From Mesorhizobium loti R88b (GTDB taxonomy: Bacteria; Pseudomonadota; Alphaproteobacteria; Rhizobiales; Rhizobiaceae), in the NCBI RefSeq assembly GCF_013170845.1, contig NZ_CP033367.1, positions 4,279,001-4,343,000 on the forward strand: DNA of 64,000 nt, written 5' to 3'. The first letter of the stretch is position 1; every line of letters starts with the position of its first letter. Below are positions 9,379 to 18,600 of the stretch, one piece after another. The notes beneath the pieces were generated by a model. The model was not told the DNA's origin and ran no database searches. It saw only the letters and a program-made list of their open reading frames with translations. The translations under genes and the position numbers were made by a program.

Positions 9379-10332
9379 GACGAGCGAACCCTGGTAGACG
9401 AGACCCGGCACACGGTCGCGGGCAAGCAGCAGCGGGCCGTCAAGGTCGACGAAATCGGCGTCCTGGGCGAGCAGGACCGCCGGCGCCATCGCCAGCGACG
9501 TGCCGACCATGCAGCCGACCATGATTCCAAAACCCAGTTCGCGGGCGCGGTCGCGCAGCACGAGCGCCGCCGTCAGTCCGCCCGACTTGTCGAGCTTGAT
9601 GTTGACGGCGTCATAGAGACCAACCAGCGTTTCCAGGTTCTTCGCCTCATGAACGCTTTCGTCGGCACAGATCGGCACCGGATGCCCGATGTGGCGCAGG
9701 ATTTCGTCTTGGCCCGCGGGCAGGGGCTGTTCGACGAGCGCAATGCCTTGCTGCGCGGCAAAAGCGAGGTTTGCGACGATGTTGTCGTCTGTCCAGCCCT
9801 CATTGGCATCAAGGATGATTCGGCTCCGGGGTGCCGCCTGTCTGACAGCCTGGATGCGGGCGACGTCGTTGTCGCCGCCGATCTTGACCTTCAGCAACGG
9901 CCGGCTGGCGTTGGCGCGGGCCTGTGCCGCCATCGCTTCGGGTTCGCCCAGCGACAATGTGTAGGCGGTTTCGAGTTGTTGAAGAGAAGCCGGCCAGATT
10001 GCGTTCGCCACCGGGGTGCCACTGATCTTGGCTTCAAGGTCCCACAGCGCACAGTCAACGGCGTTCCGGGCAGCTCCCGCCGGCATGGCGTCGAGCAGGG
10101 CTGTCCGGTCGATGCCACCGCCGATCCGCTCGCGCATGGCCTCTATCGCGGCACGCACGCCGTCCATGGTCTCGCCGTAGCGTTTATAGGGAACGCATTC
10201 GCCGCGCCCGCTATGACCATCCTGGCTGATCGTACAGGTGATGATTTCGGCCTCGGTCTTGGAACCGCGCGAAATGGTGAAGGTGCCGGCGATCGGAAAA
10301 CGCTCGGCCTCAACCGAAATGACACGCGCCAT
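9349..10332 (-). CDS. dgcA: Enolase-superfamily dipeptide epimerase / N-acetyl-D-Glu racemase-like
   Basis: The 327-residue protein belongs to the muconate lactonizing/dipeptide epimerase branch of the enolase superfamily. A capping domain (RGECVPYKRYGET) precedes a TIM barrel with LLKVKIGG (KxK catalytic lysine), LDANEGW, VEQPLP and ADES (three metal ligands), and NIKLDKSGG (second catalytic lysine). Together these support proton abstraction at an amino-acid alpha carbon. Candidates are L-Ala-D/L-Glu epimerase (murein peptide recycling) and the related N-acetyl-D-glutamate racemase DgcA. No dgcN-like partner lies next to it, so the symbol is tentative. The stop overlaps the MFS gene by 30 bp. 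Confidence 0.82.
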   Translation of the reverse strand: MARVISVEAERFPIAGTFTISRGSKTEAEIITCTISQDGHSGRGECVPYKRYGETMDGVRAAIEAMRERIGGGIDRTALLDAMPAGAARNAVDCALWDLEAKISGTPVANAIWPASLQQLETAYTLSLGEPEAMAAQARANASRPLLKVKIGGDNDVARIQAVRQAAPRSRIILDANEGWTDDNIVANLAFAAQQGIALVEQPLPAGQDEILRHIGHPVPICADESVHEAKNLETLVGLYDAVNIKLDKSGGLTAALVLRDRARELGFGIMVGCMVGTSLAMAPAVLLAQDADFVDLDGPLLLARDRVPGLVYQGSLVSPPDRALWG

Positions 10333-10408
10333 ATTTTTCTGCTCCGGCTATGCGACAAGCGTGGTCGGCAAATCGACAGGTCAGACCCGTCAGGCTAAAC
10401 AGGACGCC

Positions 10409-11596
10409 ATGTTGACCATCGACAAGCGCGACGCAAGCGGCACGACCGCCTCGGAGGCTGACCACCAACCGCGCGTGGCGGTCGGCGAGGAGGGTGGCGT
10501 TCTCGGCTGCGCTTTCTCCGGAGTCTGGACGACACGGACCGTGGCGCTGATCGACGCCGAAATGCGCAAGATCGAGAAACGAAGCGGTTTCAAAACCTTG
10601 GCCCTCAATCTCTCCCATATCGAGAAGATCGACACGGCCGGCGCATGGCTGATCGACCGGCTGGTCAGCGTCTTCGAGAAGAAGAACGTCGAGGTCCGGA
10701 TGCAAGGCCAAAGCGAGATCGCTTCCATCCTGCTCGACGCGGTCGCCGAGGCTGTCCGGCGCGAACCCGAATCCGCACCGGCGCGGCCGCCCAACATCGT
10801 CATTCGGGCGCTGGAAGCGATTGGCCGGCGCGTCTACGAAATGCGCGACGATTTCCTCGCCTCGATGAATATTCTGGGCGCAACCATCCGCGGCGCGCAG
10901 ATGAAGCTCGGGCGCGGCCACGGCGTCAACCCGGCGGCAATCTTCAACCAGATCGATCGCATGGGAGTCGGCGCCATACCGGTGGTGGTGCTGATGTCGG
11001 CGATCGTCGGCGCCATCGTTGCCCAACAAGGCGCCTATCAGCTCAGCTATTTCGGCGCCGACCTCCTTGTCGTCGACCTCGTCGGCGTGCTGATCCTGCG
11101 CGAGCTTGGCGTGCTGATGACCGCGATCATGATCGCCGGCCGCTCTGGTAGCGCGATCACCGCCGAGATCGGCTCGATGAAGATGCGCGAGGAGGTCGAC
11201 GCACTGAAGGTTATCGGCCTCAACCCTATCGGCGTTCTGGTGTTTCCGCGGCTGGTCGCGCTTGTCATCGCCTTGCCTTGCCTGACCATCATCGCCAATT
11301 TCGCCGCACTTGGCGGCGGCATGGCCGCTGCCTGGCTTTATTCCGGCATCACACCAACGGCGTTTCTGGACCGGTTGCGCGTGGCAATCGACCTCAGCAC
11401 CATTTTTGCCGGGCTGATCAAGGCGCCTTTCATGGCCATGATCATCGGCACGATCGCCTCGGTCGAAGGTATGAAGGTCGGCGGGAGTGCCGAATCGCTC
11501 GGCCAGCACGTGACAGCCTCGGTGGTGAAGTCGATCTTCATCGTCATCATCCTGGATGGGCTTTTCGCCATCTTCTACGCAGCGATCGAGTTCTGA
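10409..11596 (+). CDS. MlaE-type ABC permease with N-terminal STAS domain
   Basis: This is the inner-membrane permease of a retrograde/anterograde phospholipid transporter. Residues 1 to about 125 form a STAS (MlaB-like) domain (LNLSHIEKIDTAGAWLIDRL); E. coli encodes this separately as MlaB. The remaining about 270 residues are the MlaE permease with AIVGAIVAQQGAYQ, ILRELGVLMTAIMIAGRSGS and about five membrane helices. The total is 395 residues from ATG 10409; the frame is open further upstream, but that part overlaps the start of the divergent epimerase gene. It is the first of four genes: the ATPase starts two bases after its stop (TGA G ATG). Confidence 0.92.
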   Translation: MLTIDKRDASGTTASEADHQPRVAVGEEGGVLGCAFSGVWTTRTVALIDAEMRKIEKRSGFKTLALNLSHIEKIDTAGAWLIDRLVSVFEKKNVEVRMQGQSEIASILLDAVAEAVRREPESAPARPPNIVIRALEAIGRRVYEMRDDFLASMNILGATIRGAQMKLGRGHGVNPAAIFNQIDRMGVGAIPVVVLMSAIVGAIVAQQGAYQLSYFGADLLVVDLVGVLILRELGVLMTAIMIAGRSGSAITAEIGSMKMREEVDALKVIGLNPIGVLVFPRLVALVIALPCLTIIANFAALGGGMAAAWLYSGITPTAFLDRLRVAIDLSTIFAGLIKAPFMAMIIGTIASVEGMKVGGSAESLGQHVTASVVKSIFIVIILDGLFAIFYAAIEF

Positions 11597-11597
11597 G

Positions 11598-12419
11598 ATG
11601 AAGTTGCGGGACAGGAAGCGGGCGAGCACACCGGTCAGCAATGCGGACGAGGGCGACATCGTGCTTTCCGCGCACGACATCACGGTATCCCTGGACGACA
11701 AGCTGATCCTCGACAAGCTGTCGCTCGACATCAGGCGCGGCGAGATCCTGGGCTTTGTCGGCGCTTCGGGCGCCGGCAAATCGGTGCTCTTGCGCACCAT
11801 TCTTGGCCTGCTGCGCAAGCAATCCGGCACGATCAAATTGTTCGGCGTCGATGTCGATAAAGCGAGCGACATGGAACGCGTTCGCGTCGACATGCGGCTT
11901 GGCGTGCTGTTCCAGCATGGGGCGCTGTTTTCGGCCCTGACCGTGCAGGAGAACGTTCAGGTGCCGATGCGTGAATACCTCGACCTGCCAAAGAAGCTGA
12001 TGGACGAGCTTGCGCTGCTCAAGATCGAACTGGTCGGCCTGCCGCCTGATGCGGCGCAGAAGTTTCCCTCAGAGCTGTCGGGCGGCATGATCAAACGCGC
12101 GGCCCTGGCCCGCGCGCTCGCGCTCGACCCGGACATCGTCTTCCTGGATGAGCCGACTTCCGGCCTCGATCCGATCAGCGCGGCGGAGTTCGACGAGCTG
12201 GTGGTCAAGCTGCGCGATACGATGGACCTGACCGTCTATATGGTGACGCACGATCTCGACACGCTTTTTACCGCGTGCGACAGGGTGGCCGTGCTAGGCA
12301 ACAAGAAAGTGCTGGTCGAAGGCACCATCGACGACATGATGAAGAGCGAAGAACCGTGGGTAAAATCCTATTTCCGCGGAAAACGCGCCCGGCAACTTGA
12401 TCTTGCCGCACGTGCATAG
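11598..12419 (+). CDS. MlaF-type ABC transporter ATPase
   Basis: This 273-residue cytoplasmic ATPase energises the lipid-transport complex. It shows Walker A GASGAGKS, signature LSGGM (the MlaF-type variant of LSGGQ), Walker B VFLDEPTSGLDP and the switch histidine in MVTHDLDT. The first about 25 residues are a variable extension before the ABC fold. ATG 11598 is one base after the permease stop, which implies translational coupling. The MCE gene follows 14 bp downstream. Confidence 0.94.
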   Translation: MKLRDRKRASTPVSNADEGDIVLSAHDITVSLDDKLILDKLSLDIRRGEILGFVGASGAGKSVLLRTILGLLRKQSGTIKLFGVDVDKASDMERVRVDMRLGVLFQHGALFSALTVQENVQVPMREYLDLPKKLMDELALLKIELVGLPPDAAQKFPSELSGGMIKRAALARALALDPDIVFLDEPTSGLDPISAAEFDELVVKLRDTMDLTVYMVTHDLDTLFTACDRVAVLGNKKVLVEGTIDDMMKSEEPWVKSYFRGKRARQLDLAARA

Positions 12420-12433
12420 CCATAAGTGAAGTA

Positions 12434-13807
12434 ATGGAAACCAGAGCCAACTACGTCATTGTCGGCATTTTCACGCTGGTTGCGATCCTGGCGGCGTTCG
12501 CCTTCGTCTACTGGACGGCCGCGATCGGTGACAGGGGCGAGACCGCGGTGCTGCGCGTGCGCATTCCGGGTTCGGCTTCCGGCCTCGGCCCCGGCAGTCT
12601 GGTGCTGTTCAACGGCGTCAAGGTCGGTGTGGTCAAGCGCGTCTATCTCGATCTCGACAATCCGACGGTCGCCATCGCCGACGCTCAAGTCGATCGGCTG
12701 ACACCGATCACCAAGTCGACGCAGGCCGATCTCGGCCTTGCCAACCTCACCGGCCAGGCGAATATCGAACTCAAGGGCGCCGACCCCAAGGAGGTCAAGC
12801 TGCTTGACCAGGCCGAGAAGGAAGGCAAGGTCGCGGAGATCATAGCCAACCCATCCGCAGTGACCAACCTGCTGCAGACGGCGCAGAACATCTTCACCCG
12901 TGCCGACAAGGTGCTTTCGGAGCTCGAAGGCTTCACCAAGGATGTTCGCGGGCCGCTGACGCAGACCGTTCAGAACGCGCAGACATTCTCCGATGCGCTG
13001 GCCAAGAATGCCGACGGCATCGACAAATTCCTGTCCGCCGTCAGTGCGCTGTCCGATGAGCTGAAAGGCGTTTCCGGCAAGCTGGACGGCACGCTGAAGG
13101 CCGCCGAAGGGATTCTCAATGCTGTCGACAAGGACAAGATCAAGAGCATTGTTGCCAATGTCGACACGGTGACCGCGAATCTCAAGGAGACATCGCAGCA
13201 GCTCGACGGCGTGATCAAGAACGTCGATACGGCGGTCGGATCCGTCAATGATTTCGCCAAGCAGACGCAAGGCACGCTGGCCAAGGTCGACGGTGTGCTC
13301 GACGGCATCGACCCGGCGCAAGTGCGTGTCGCTCTGGCCAATATCCAGAAGGCCAGCGAAAACGCCAACAAGGCCGCTGCCGACATCGCTGTCGTGACCG
13401 ACAAGTTCGCCAGCCGCGCCGATGATATCGACCAGACGATCAAGGATGCCAGGCAACTGACACAGCGGCTCAACGATGCTTCGGTGCGTGTCGACGGCAT
13501 CCTCGCCAAGGTCGATACTTTGCTTGGATCGGGGCAGGCCGATGGCGTGATGGCGGACGCCAGGGATACGCTGAAATCGTTCAAGCAGGTTGCGGATACG
13601 CTGAATGCAAGGCTTGGCGTCATCACCGACAATCTGGCGCGCTTCTCGGGCCAGGGCCTGTCGAATGTCGAGGCGCTGGTGCAGGACAGCCGCCGCTCGA
13701 TCGGCCGCATCGAGGAGGCGGTCACGGATCTCAGCCGCAATCCGCAACGCATTCTTTCGGGTGGCGACGGTGAGGTTCGGCAATTCGATGGCAGGGCCCG
13801 GCGTTGA
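12434..13807 (+). CDS. MlaD/MCE-domain lipid-binding protein
   Basis: This is the periplasmic, membrane-anchored substrate-binding component. One N-terminal transmembrane helix (YVIVGIFTLVAILAAFAFVYW) is followed by a single MCE domain (about residues 40-120: RIPGSASGLGPGSLVLFNGVK, where G-x-V-x-F-x-G-V-x-V-G is the MCE signature). A long alpha-helical part of about 330 residues then has recurrent LxxVDxxLxxVD spacing. By analogy with MlaD and PqiB it should form a hexameric ring, with the helices making a channel toward the outer membrane. At 457 residues it is far longer than E. coli MlaD and nearer to mycobacterial MCE proteins in plan. Confidence 0.92.
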   Translation: METRANYVIVGIFTLVAILAAFAFVYWTAAIGDRGETAVLRVRIPGSASGLGPGSLVLFNGVKVGVVKRVYLDLDNPTVAIADAQVDRLTPITKSTQADLGLANLTGQANIELKGADPKEVKLLDQAEKEGKVAEIIANPSAVTNLLQTAQNIFTRADKVLSELEGFTKDVRGPLTQTVQNAQTFSDALAKNADGIDKFLSAVSALSDELKGVSGKLDGTLKAAEGILNAVDKDKIKSIVANVDTVTANLKETSQQLDGVIKNVDTAVGSVNDFAKQTQGTLAKVDGVLDGIDPAQVRVALANIQKASENANKAAADIAVVTDKFASRADDIDQTIKDARQLTQRLNDASVRVDGILAKVDTLLGSGQADGVMADARDTLKSFKQVADTLNARLGVITDNLARFSGQGLSNVEALVQDSRRSIGRIEEAVTDLSRNPQRILSGGDGEVRQFDGRARR

Positions 13808-13886
13808 CTTCGGCGTCGGCGAGCTCCAAGAACATGAGCTGCGGATGCGGGTTGATCTTACGATCCGGGGACAACGGGGATCGCGC

Positions 13887-14495
13887 GTGAAGTCGGTGTG
13901 GGTGAGAACTGTTGGATGGACACCGGCTGCGGCGCTGCTTGCGTTATCGCTTGCCGGCTGTGCGGTACTGGGCGGCAAGCCTGCGCCGCTTGACACATTC
14001 GAGCTTTCGGCGCCGGCGGTCGACGCCCATGGCCACAGCCGCAAGCAAATCCTGATCGCCCAGCCTTCGGCGCTCAAGGCGCTGGACAGCCAGAATATCG
14101 TCATTAAGCCCTCCGACCGCTCGATCCAGTATCTCAAGGGCGCACAATGGGCCGACCGTCTGCCGCTGATCGTGCAGGCGCGGCTGGCCGAGACCTTCCA
14201 GCGCTCGGGCAGCTTTGCCGGCGTCGGCAAGCCGGGCGAGGGCCTGGCAATCGATTACCAGGTGATCGTCGAGGTCCGGTCCTTCGAAGTGCGCGTCGAT
14301 GGCGGCGAACACGCCGAGGTCGACCTGTTCGTGCGCATCCTCAACGACCGCAACGGCGAGGTGCGCGCGTCGAAGAGCTTTACGGCATCCGCGCCCGTTT
14401 CGGGTAGTGGCAACCCTGCCTATGTCCGCGCGCTCGACAGCGCGTTTGGGGATGCCGCCAAGCAGATCGTTCGCTGGACCGATTCGGTGATCTGA
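13887..14495 (+). CDS. ABC-type transport auxiliary lipoprotein
   Basis: This 202-residue exported lipoprotein has a signal sequence WTPAAALLALSLAGC, in which LAGC is a good lipobox. The mature part (PLDTFELSAP, a PSALKALDSQNIVI stretch, QWADRLPLIVQARLAETFQ, then beta-rich IDYQVIVEVRSFEVR) matches the ABC_trans_aux family, the PqiC-like outer-membrane partners found with MCE operons. GTG 13887 was chosen because it places the lipobox about 25 residues in and has GGGGA upstream; in-frame ATGs at 13845 and 13788 would give unusually long leaders. It is the last gene of the four-gene cassette and probably replaces the soluble MlaC shuttle. Confidence 0.85.
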   Translation: MKSVWVRTVGWTPAAALLALSLAGCAVLGGKPAPLDTFELSAPAVDAHGHSRKQILIAQPSALKALDSQNIVIKPSDRSIQYLKGAQWADRLPLIVQARLAETFQRSGSFAGVGKPGEGLAIDYQVIVEVRSFEVRVDGGEHAEVDLFVRILNDRNGEVRASKSFTASAPVSGSGNPAYVRALDSAFGDAAKQIVRWTDSVI

Positions 14496-14573
14496 GCTAC
14501 GCGCCGGAGCCCCGCCAAACTCTTTCAAGCTACAAGCGGTCGAAGACGTCCGGCCGCAGCTTTCCAGTCTTCA

Positions 14574-15161
14574 TCAGGTGTGCAGGGTGTAGGTTACGGA
14601 CAGCGCATCGTCGAGCGCGTCGTGTCCCTGCAAGGGCGGGTGTTCGACGCCATAATAGTCCGCAAGCTTGTTGCTTGGCGTTCTCGCCAAATCCTCGATC
14701 GGCATCCCGGCAGCGATCAGCAGTTTTACCGCGTTGTCAAACCGGGTGGCCGGGATGGAAGGCTGAATGCCTGCGATATAGCAGCTGATGGCGATCATGT
14801 TCAGCTCGTCCTTGCCCCAGGACCAGAACCGCGCGCCACCGGAAAACCGATCGACCTCGGCAAGGGCTTCTCCCAGCGCGACCCCCTCGGTCTCGATGTT
14901 TTCCTCGGTGATGCCGGTCAGTTTGGTGAAGAACGGGTCGAGCGCGTATCTCTCACCAAACCGGTCGATCGGCCTGATATAGGCCTTGTGTGTACCGAGC
15001 AGCGGAAAGTCGTCTTCGAGCCCAAGCCTGACCGCGCCAATCTGAGCGATGACGGGGTCGGGATCGTGGGCCGCGCACCAGAACCTGCGTTGCGAGCCCT
15101 CAAGGCAGAGAAATTCGCAGTCGAATATGATCGCCGTCTTCACGGTGAGCGCCCTTTTCAT
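14574..15161 (-). CDS. DnaQ-like 3'-5' exonuclease (DEDDh fold)
   Basis: The 195-residue protein has exonuclease RNase T/DnaQ motifs: FDCEF (motif I, Asp-x-Glu), FTKLTGITEENI (the usual LTGI segment), SWGKDELNM (motif II) and GHDALDDA (motif III with His-x4-Asp). It is likely a single-strand DNA or RNA 3'-5' exonuclease; the specific role is unknown. Start choice is uncertain: ATG 15161 gives MKRALTVKTAIIFDCEF, while a GTG at 15143 and farther ATGs also exist without a strong ribosome binding site. It follows the Imm1-like gene by 23 bp on the same strand. Confidence 0.82.
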   Translation of the reverse strand: MKRALTVKTAIIFDCEFLCLEGSQRRFWCAAHDPDPVIAQIGAVRLGLEDDFPLLGTHKAYIRPIDRFGERYALDPFFTKLTGITEENIETEGVALGEALAEVDRFSGGARFWSWGKDELNMIAISCYIAGIQPSIPATRFDNAVKLLIAAGMPIEDLARTPSNKLADYYGVEHPPLQGHDALDDALSVTYTLHT

Positions 15162-15184
15162 CCAGCGTTCGCTGGCCGCGTTGG

Positions 15185-15556
15185 TCACATGTCCTGCCAT
15201 GCCACTGACTGGTATTGGCCACCGTTTTTGAGGAAGAAGTATGCTATCGCCTCGTAGCATTGCTCGATCGGGATGCACCACGACAGCGGATATTCGTCAA
15301 CCTGACCGTTCGCGAGCGTGTAAACGCTCGTCCCATCCTTGCGTTGGGTGCCTTGTGTCACCGAACCGCTGTCTCCATCGAAGCGCAAATACATCAGCCA
15401 GGCGTTGTCGCCATTCCTCAGCATAGAGAGGGACTGGCCACCCGGGGCCGAGATCCATAGTTCAAACTGTAGCTCCAGGTCGAAATGACCAAGGACTGGG
15501 GCGAACTCTTCGAAGGTCTCGTATGGCTGAGTGACTCCCTTGAATGTGACTTTCAC
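15185..15556 (-). CDS. Imm1-like immunity-type protein (orphan)
   Basis: This is a small acidic protein of 123 residues without signal or membrane segments. The C-terminal end, with a WCIPIEQCYEAIAYFF segment followed by KNGGQYQSVAWQ, resembles Imm1 family immunity proteins, which end with an acidic residue, a helix before a glycine, then SVxW. Imm1 proteins neutralise toxins of contact-dependent or polymorphic toxin systems. No toxin gene is adjacent. The frame has no ATG: it opens at GTG 15556 with an in-frame stop about 15 codons upstream, so a degraded 5' end is possible. By eye the base composition is lower in GC than its neighbours. The family call is moderate. Confidence 0.5.
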   Translation of the reverse strand: MKVTFKGVTQPYETFEEFAPVLGHFDLELQFELWISAPGGQSLSMLRNGDNAWLMYLRFDGDSGSVTQGTQRKDGTSVYTLANGQVDEYPLSWCIPIEQCYEAIAYFFLKNGGQYQSVAWQDM

Positions 15557-15697
15557 CGCGTAGGCTCGCTTGGAGAAGGTGATGGCACTCTCTAGATGTG
15601 GTCAAAGCCGACAGGGAACTCGGCGTTTCGGCGCCCAGCTTGCGGAAACGCAGAGGTCTCCGCAAGCGAACCTCGGTGGTCGCCTGGCCGCCGAGGC

Positions 15698-18600
15698 TTA
15701 GTGCAGGCGGCCGCTGGCGTGGGCCAGCATGGTGTAGACCTTGCCGGTGTCCGAGGTCAGGTAGGTCTGCGCCATGATGTTGTCGCGGTCGTTGCGCGAG
15801 ACATCCTTGAGCAGCTTTTCAAAGTCGTCGCAGTAACGGTCGACGGCGGCGCGGAACTCGGCCTCTCCCTGATACTTGCGGCGGATTTCGTCGAACGTCT
15901 GCTGGCCCTTCAGCGTGTAGAGCCGGCGTGTGAACACGTCCCGCTCGCCGCGCCGATAGCGGTTCCACAACTCGATCGAAGCATCATGGTCGATGGCCCG
16001 TGCGATGTCGACGGAGAGCGAGTTCAGCGATTCCACGACATGGGCCGGCGAACGCTGGGCAGGGGCCGCGCGCGGTGCTTCCGCGGGCGCCGAAGGTGCT
16101 GCGGGCCTCAGATCCGCATCGGTCGACGCCGCGGTCAGGAGGTCTCGCACCCAGCCGCCTTGTGGCGTGCGGGTGTTGGCGTCTGGACGCGGGCGCGGTG
16201 CCGCCTCGGCCGGACGCTCGAGATCGAGCGTGCCGCGCAGTGCTGCGCCGCCCAGCGGCGCCTGAGGCGTGCGAAGCTCCGGCTGCGGTGCCGGCGCGCG
16301 ACGCGGCGGCTCGGCGGGACGTGCAGCCGGTGCTTGCGGCGCCGGGCGCAGGTTGCGTGGCTCCGAGGTGTCGCCGCCGCGACCGGACTTCGCGACGATG
16401 TCCGAAAGCTCCTTCAAGGCGTTGATCTGCTCGGAAACAGCACGGCGGATGGCGGAGGTCGATTCCTTCGCCTCTTCCGGCATCTCGATGACGCCTTTCT
16501 TGAGCTCGGCGCGGGTGAGGTCGAGTTCGCTCTTGATCGAGCCTGCGGTGCGCCGCATCTCCTCGGTGGCGTCGGCGAAGCGCTTGGTTGCCGAATCCAC
16601 GACGTCGGTGATGGCAATGCGGATCTTGTCAGCCGACTCCATCGTCTTGCCTTCGGCGTTCTGCAGCGTCTGGCCGACGAGGTTTTCGAACGAGCGCATG
16701 ACCCTTTCGAGATCTTCCGACTTCTTGACCAGGCCGACGGCGAGGTCTTCGAGCGACGACTGCCTCTCCAGCGTGTGTTCGAGGTTGCTCTGGGCGGAGC
16801 TCAGCAGGTCAGAAGCACTGGACAGCAGGCGGCTGTGCTCGTCGAACTTGGTGGCGATCGAGGCCACTTCGCGCAAGGTCGACGATGACAGTTCCGTCAG
16901 CCTTGTCGTGTTCGAATCGACCAGACGCGCCGAGCTGGCAAAGGTCTGCGCCGCCTTTTCGGTGGTGGCCGCGAAGCTCTGCGTGCTGCCGCTCAGACGT
17001 TCATCGACCTGGCCGAGATTGACGGCGGCCTGCTCGATCAGCTGACCGAGCTGCGAGCTGGACTTGGTCATGCGGCCGATGAGGTCGGCGACGCTGTCGG
17101 ACAGCGACGAGCGGGCGCCTTCGACCGCCGACAAGGTCTCGGCGGTGCGGTTGGCGAGCGCGTTGACGAGGGCTGCATTTTCGCTGCGCAGCTTTTCGGT
17201 GGCACGTTCGGTGACCTCTTCCATGCTCTTTTGCAGTTCCGAGCCGCCCTGGGCGAAACGCTCGACCAATGGCCGTGCGGTCTCGTCGAGGATCTTCGCC
17301 ATTTCGGCCGATCGCGCCGCGAGCATGGTGTTGAGTTCGCGGGTGTTGGCGCCGATCGTCTTGGCGGCGTCGTTGGTGCTCTGGCCGATATGCTGGCCAA
17401 CCGCGGTGAAGGTCTCGGCGATCACATTGGCGCGCGAAACCAGTTGCGCCTCGGCGGTCGAAACCTGCTCGTTGAGCCTCTGGCCCATCGCCTCGGTGGT
17501 GTAGGTGAGCCGGTTCTCGACGCTGGCGATCTGCTCCTCGACACGGGCGGCCGCGGCCGCCGCGCTCGATGCAAGACGCTCGTCGGCGCCGGCAAGTGCC
17601 TGCTCGATTTCCCGGGCATGCACGGCCATTTCCTGGCCGGTCTGGCGCGCACGGTCGGCGACCCTCTGCTCGGTGCTGGCGAAGGCACCGACGATGGTCT
17701 GCGCGTGCTCGCCAATCGTCGACGAGCTGTCGGCGATGCGCGCGACGAGACGCTGGTCTGCGTCGTCGAAGATACGGCCGATTTCCGACGCACGGCTGGA
17801 CAGCGCGTCCGAACCTTCGGCGATGCGTGAGACCAATTGCTGGTCGGCGGCATCGAAGATGCGGCCGAGATCGGATGCACGGGCGGCGAGCGCCTCGGCG
17901 GATTCGCCAATGCGCATGCCGAGCCGTTGGTCGGCGCTTTCGAAGTTGCGCAGGATGTCACCGGCGCGGGCTGCCAGCGACTGTGCCGTCTCCACGGCGC
18001 GGGCAACCAGTTTCTGGTCGGCCGCATCAAAGGCCCCGGCAATCTCGTTGGCACGGGCGGCCAGATGATCGGCGGTATCCTGAGCCCGGGCGGCCAACTG
18101 ATCGGTGGTTGCCTGGGCGCGGGCGGCGAGCTTCTGGTCCGCCATGTCGAAGGTGCCGGCGATCTCGCCGGCGCGTGCGGCCAGCTGATCGGCGGTTTCG
18201 TGGGCACGGGCCAGCAGCGTGCTGGAGGTGTCATCCGCACGGGCAAGCAAGGCGTTCGAGGTATCTTCCGCACGGGCGTGGAGGCGACGATCGGCCTCCT
18301 CGAAGGTGCGGGCGATGTCTTCGGCCCGCGCCAAAAGGGCGGCGGACGTCTGTTCGGCGCGCTCGGCGATCTTGCGATCAGCGTCACTGAAGGCTGCACC
18401 GGCCTGCTCATGCAGCGTGCTGGTGACTTCCAGGACCTTTTCGCGCAACGCGCCGGCAACGAAGACCGCGCTCTTCTCGAGCACGCTGCGAACATTGTCG
18501 ACGCCGGTCGAGAGCGCGCGCTCCATGGTTCCGGAGCGTTCCTCGATGATGCCGGTCTGACGGCTGAACGCCTGCTCGATCTTCTCCACATCGGCGGCGA

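Noticed and set aside
10310..11893. 527-codon open frame opposite the MlaE/MlaF-type genes
   Set aside because: His/Asp/Gln-rich antisense translation with no motifs; the sense strand encodes clear ABC components.
12368..14230. 620-codon open frame opposite the MCE and lipoprotein genes
   Set aside because: Covers a recognised operon on the other strand and has no family features; the long frame arises from GC-rich third positions.
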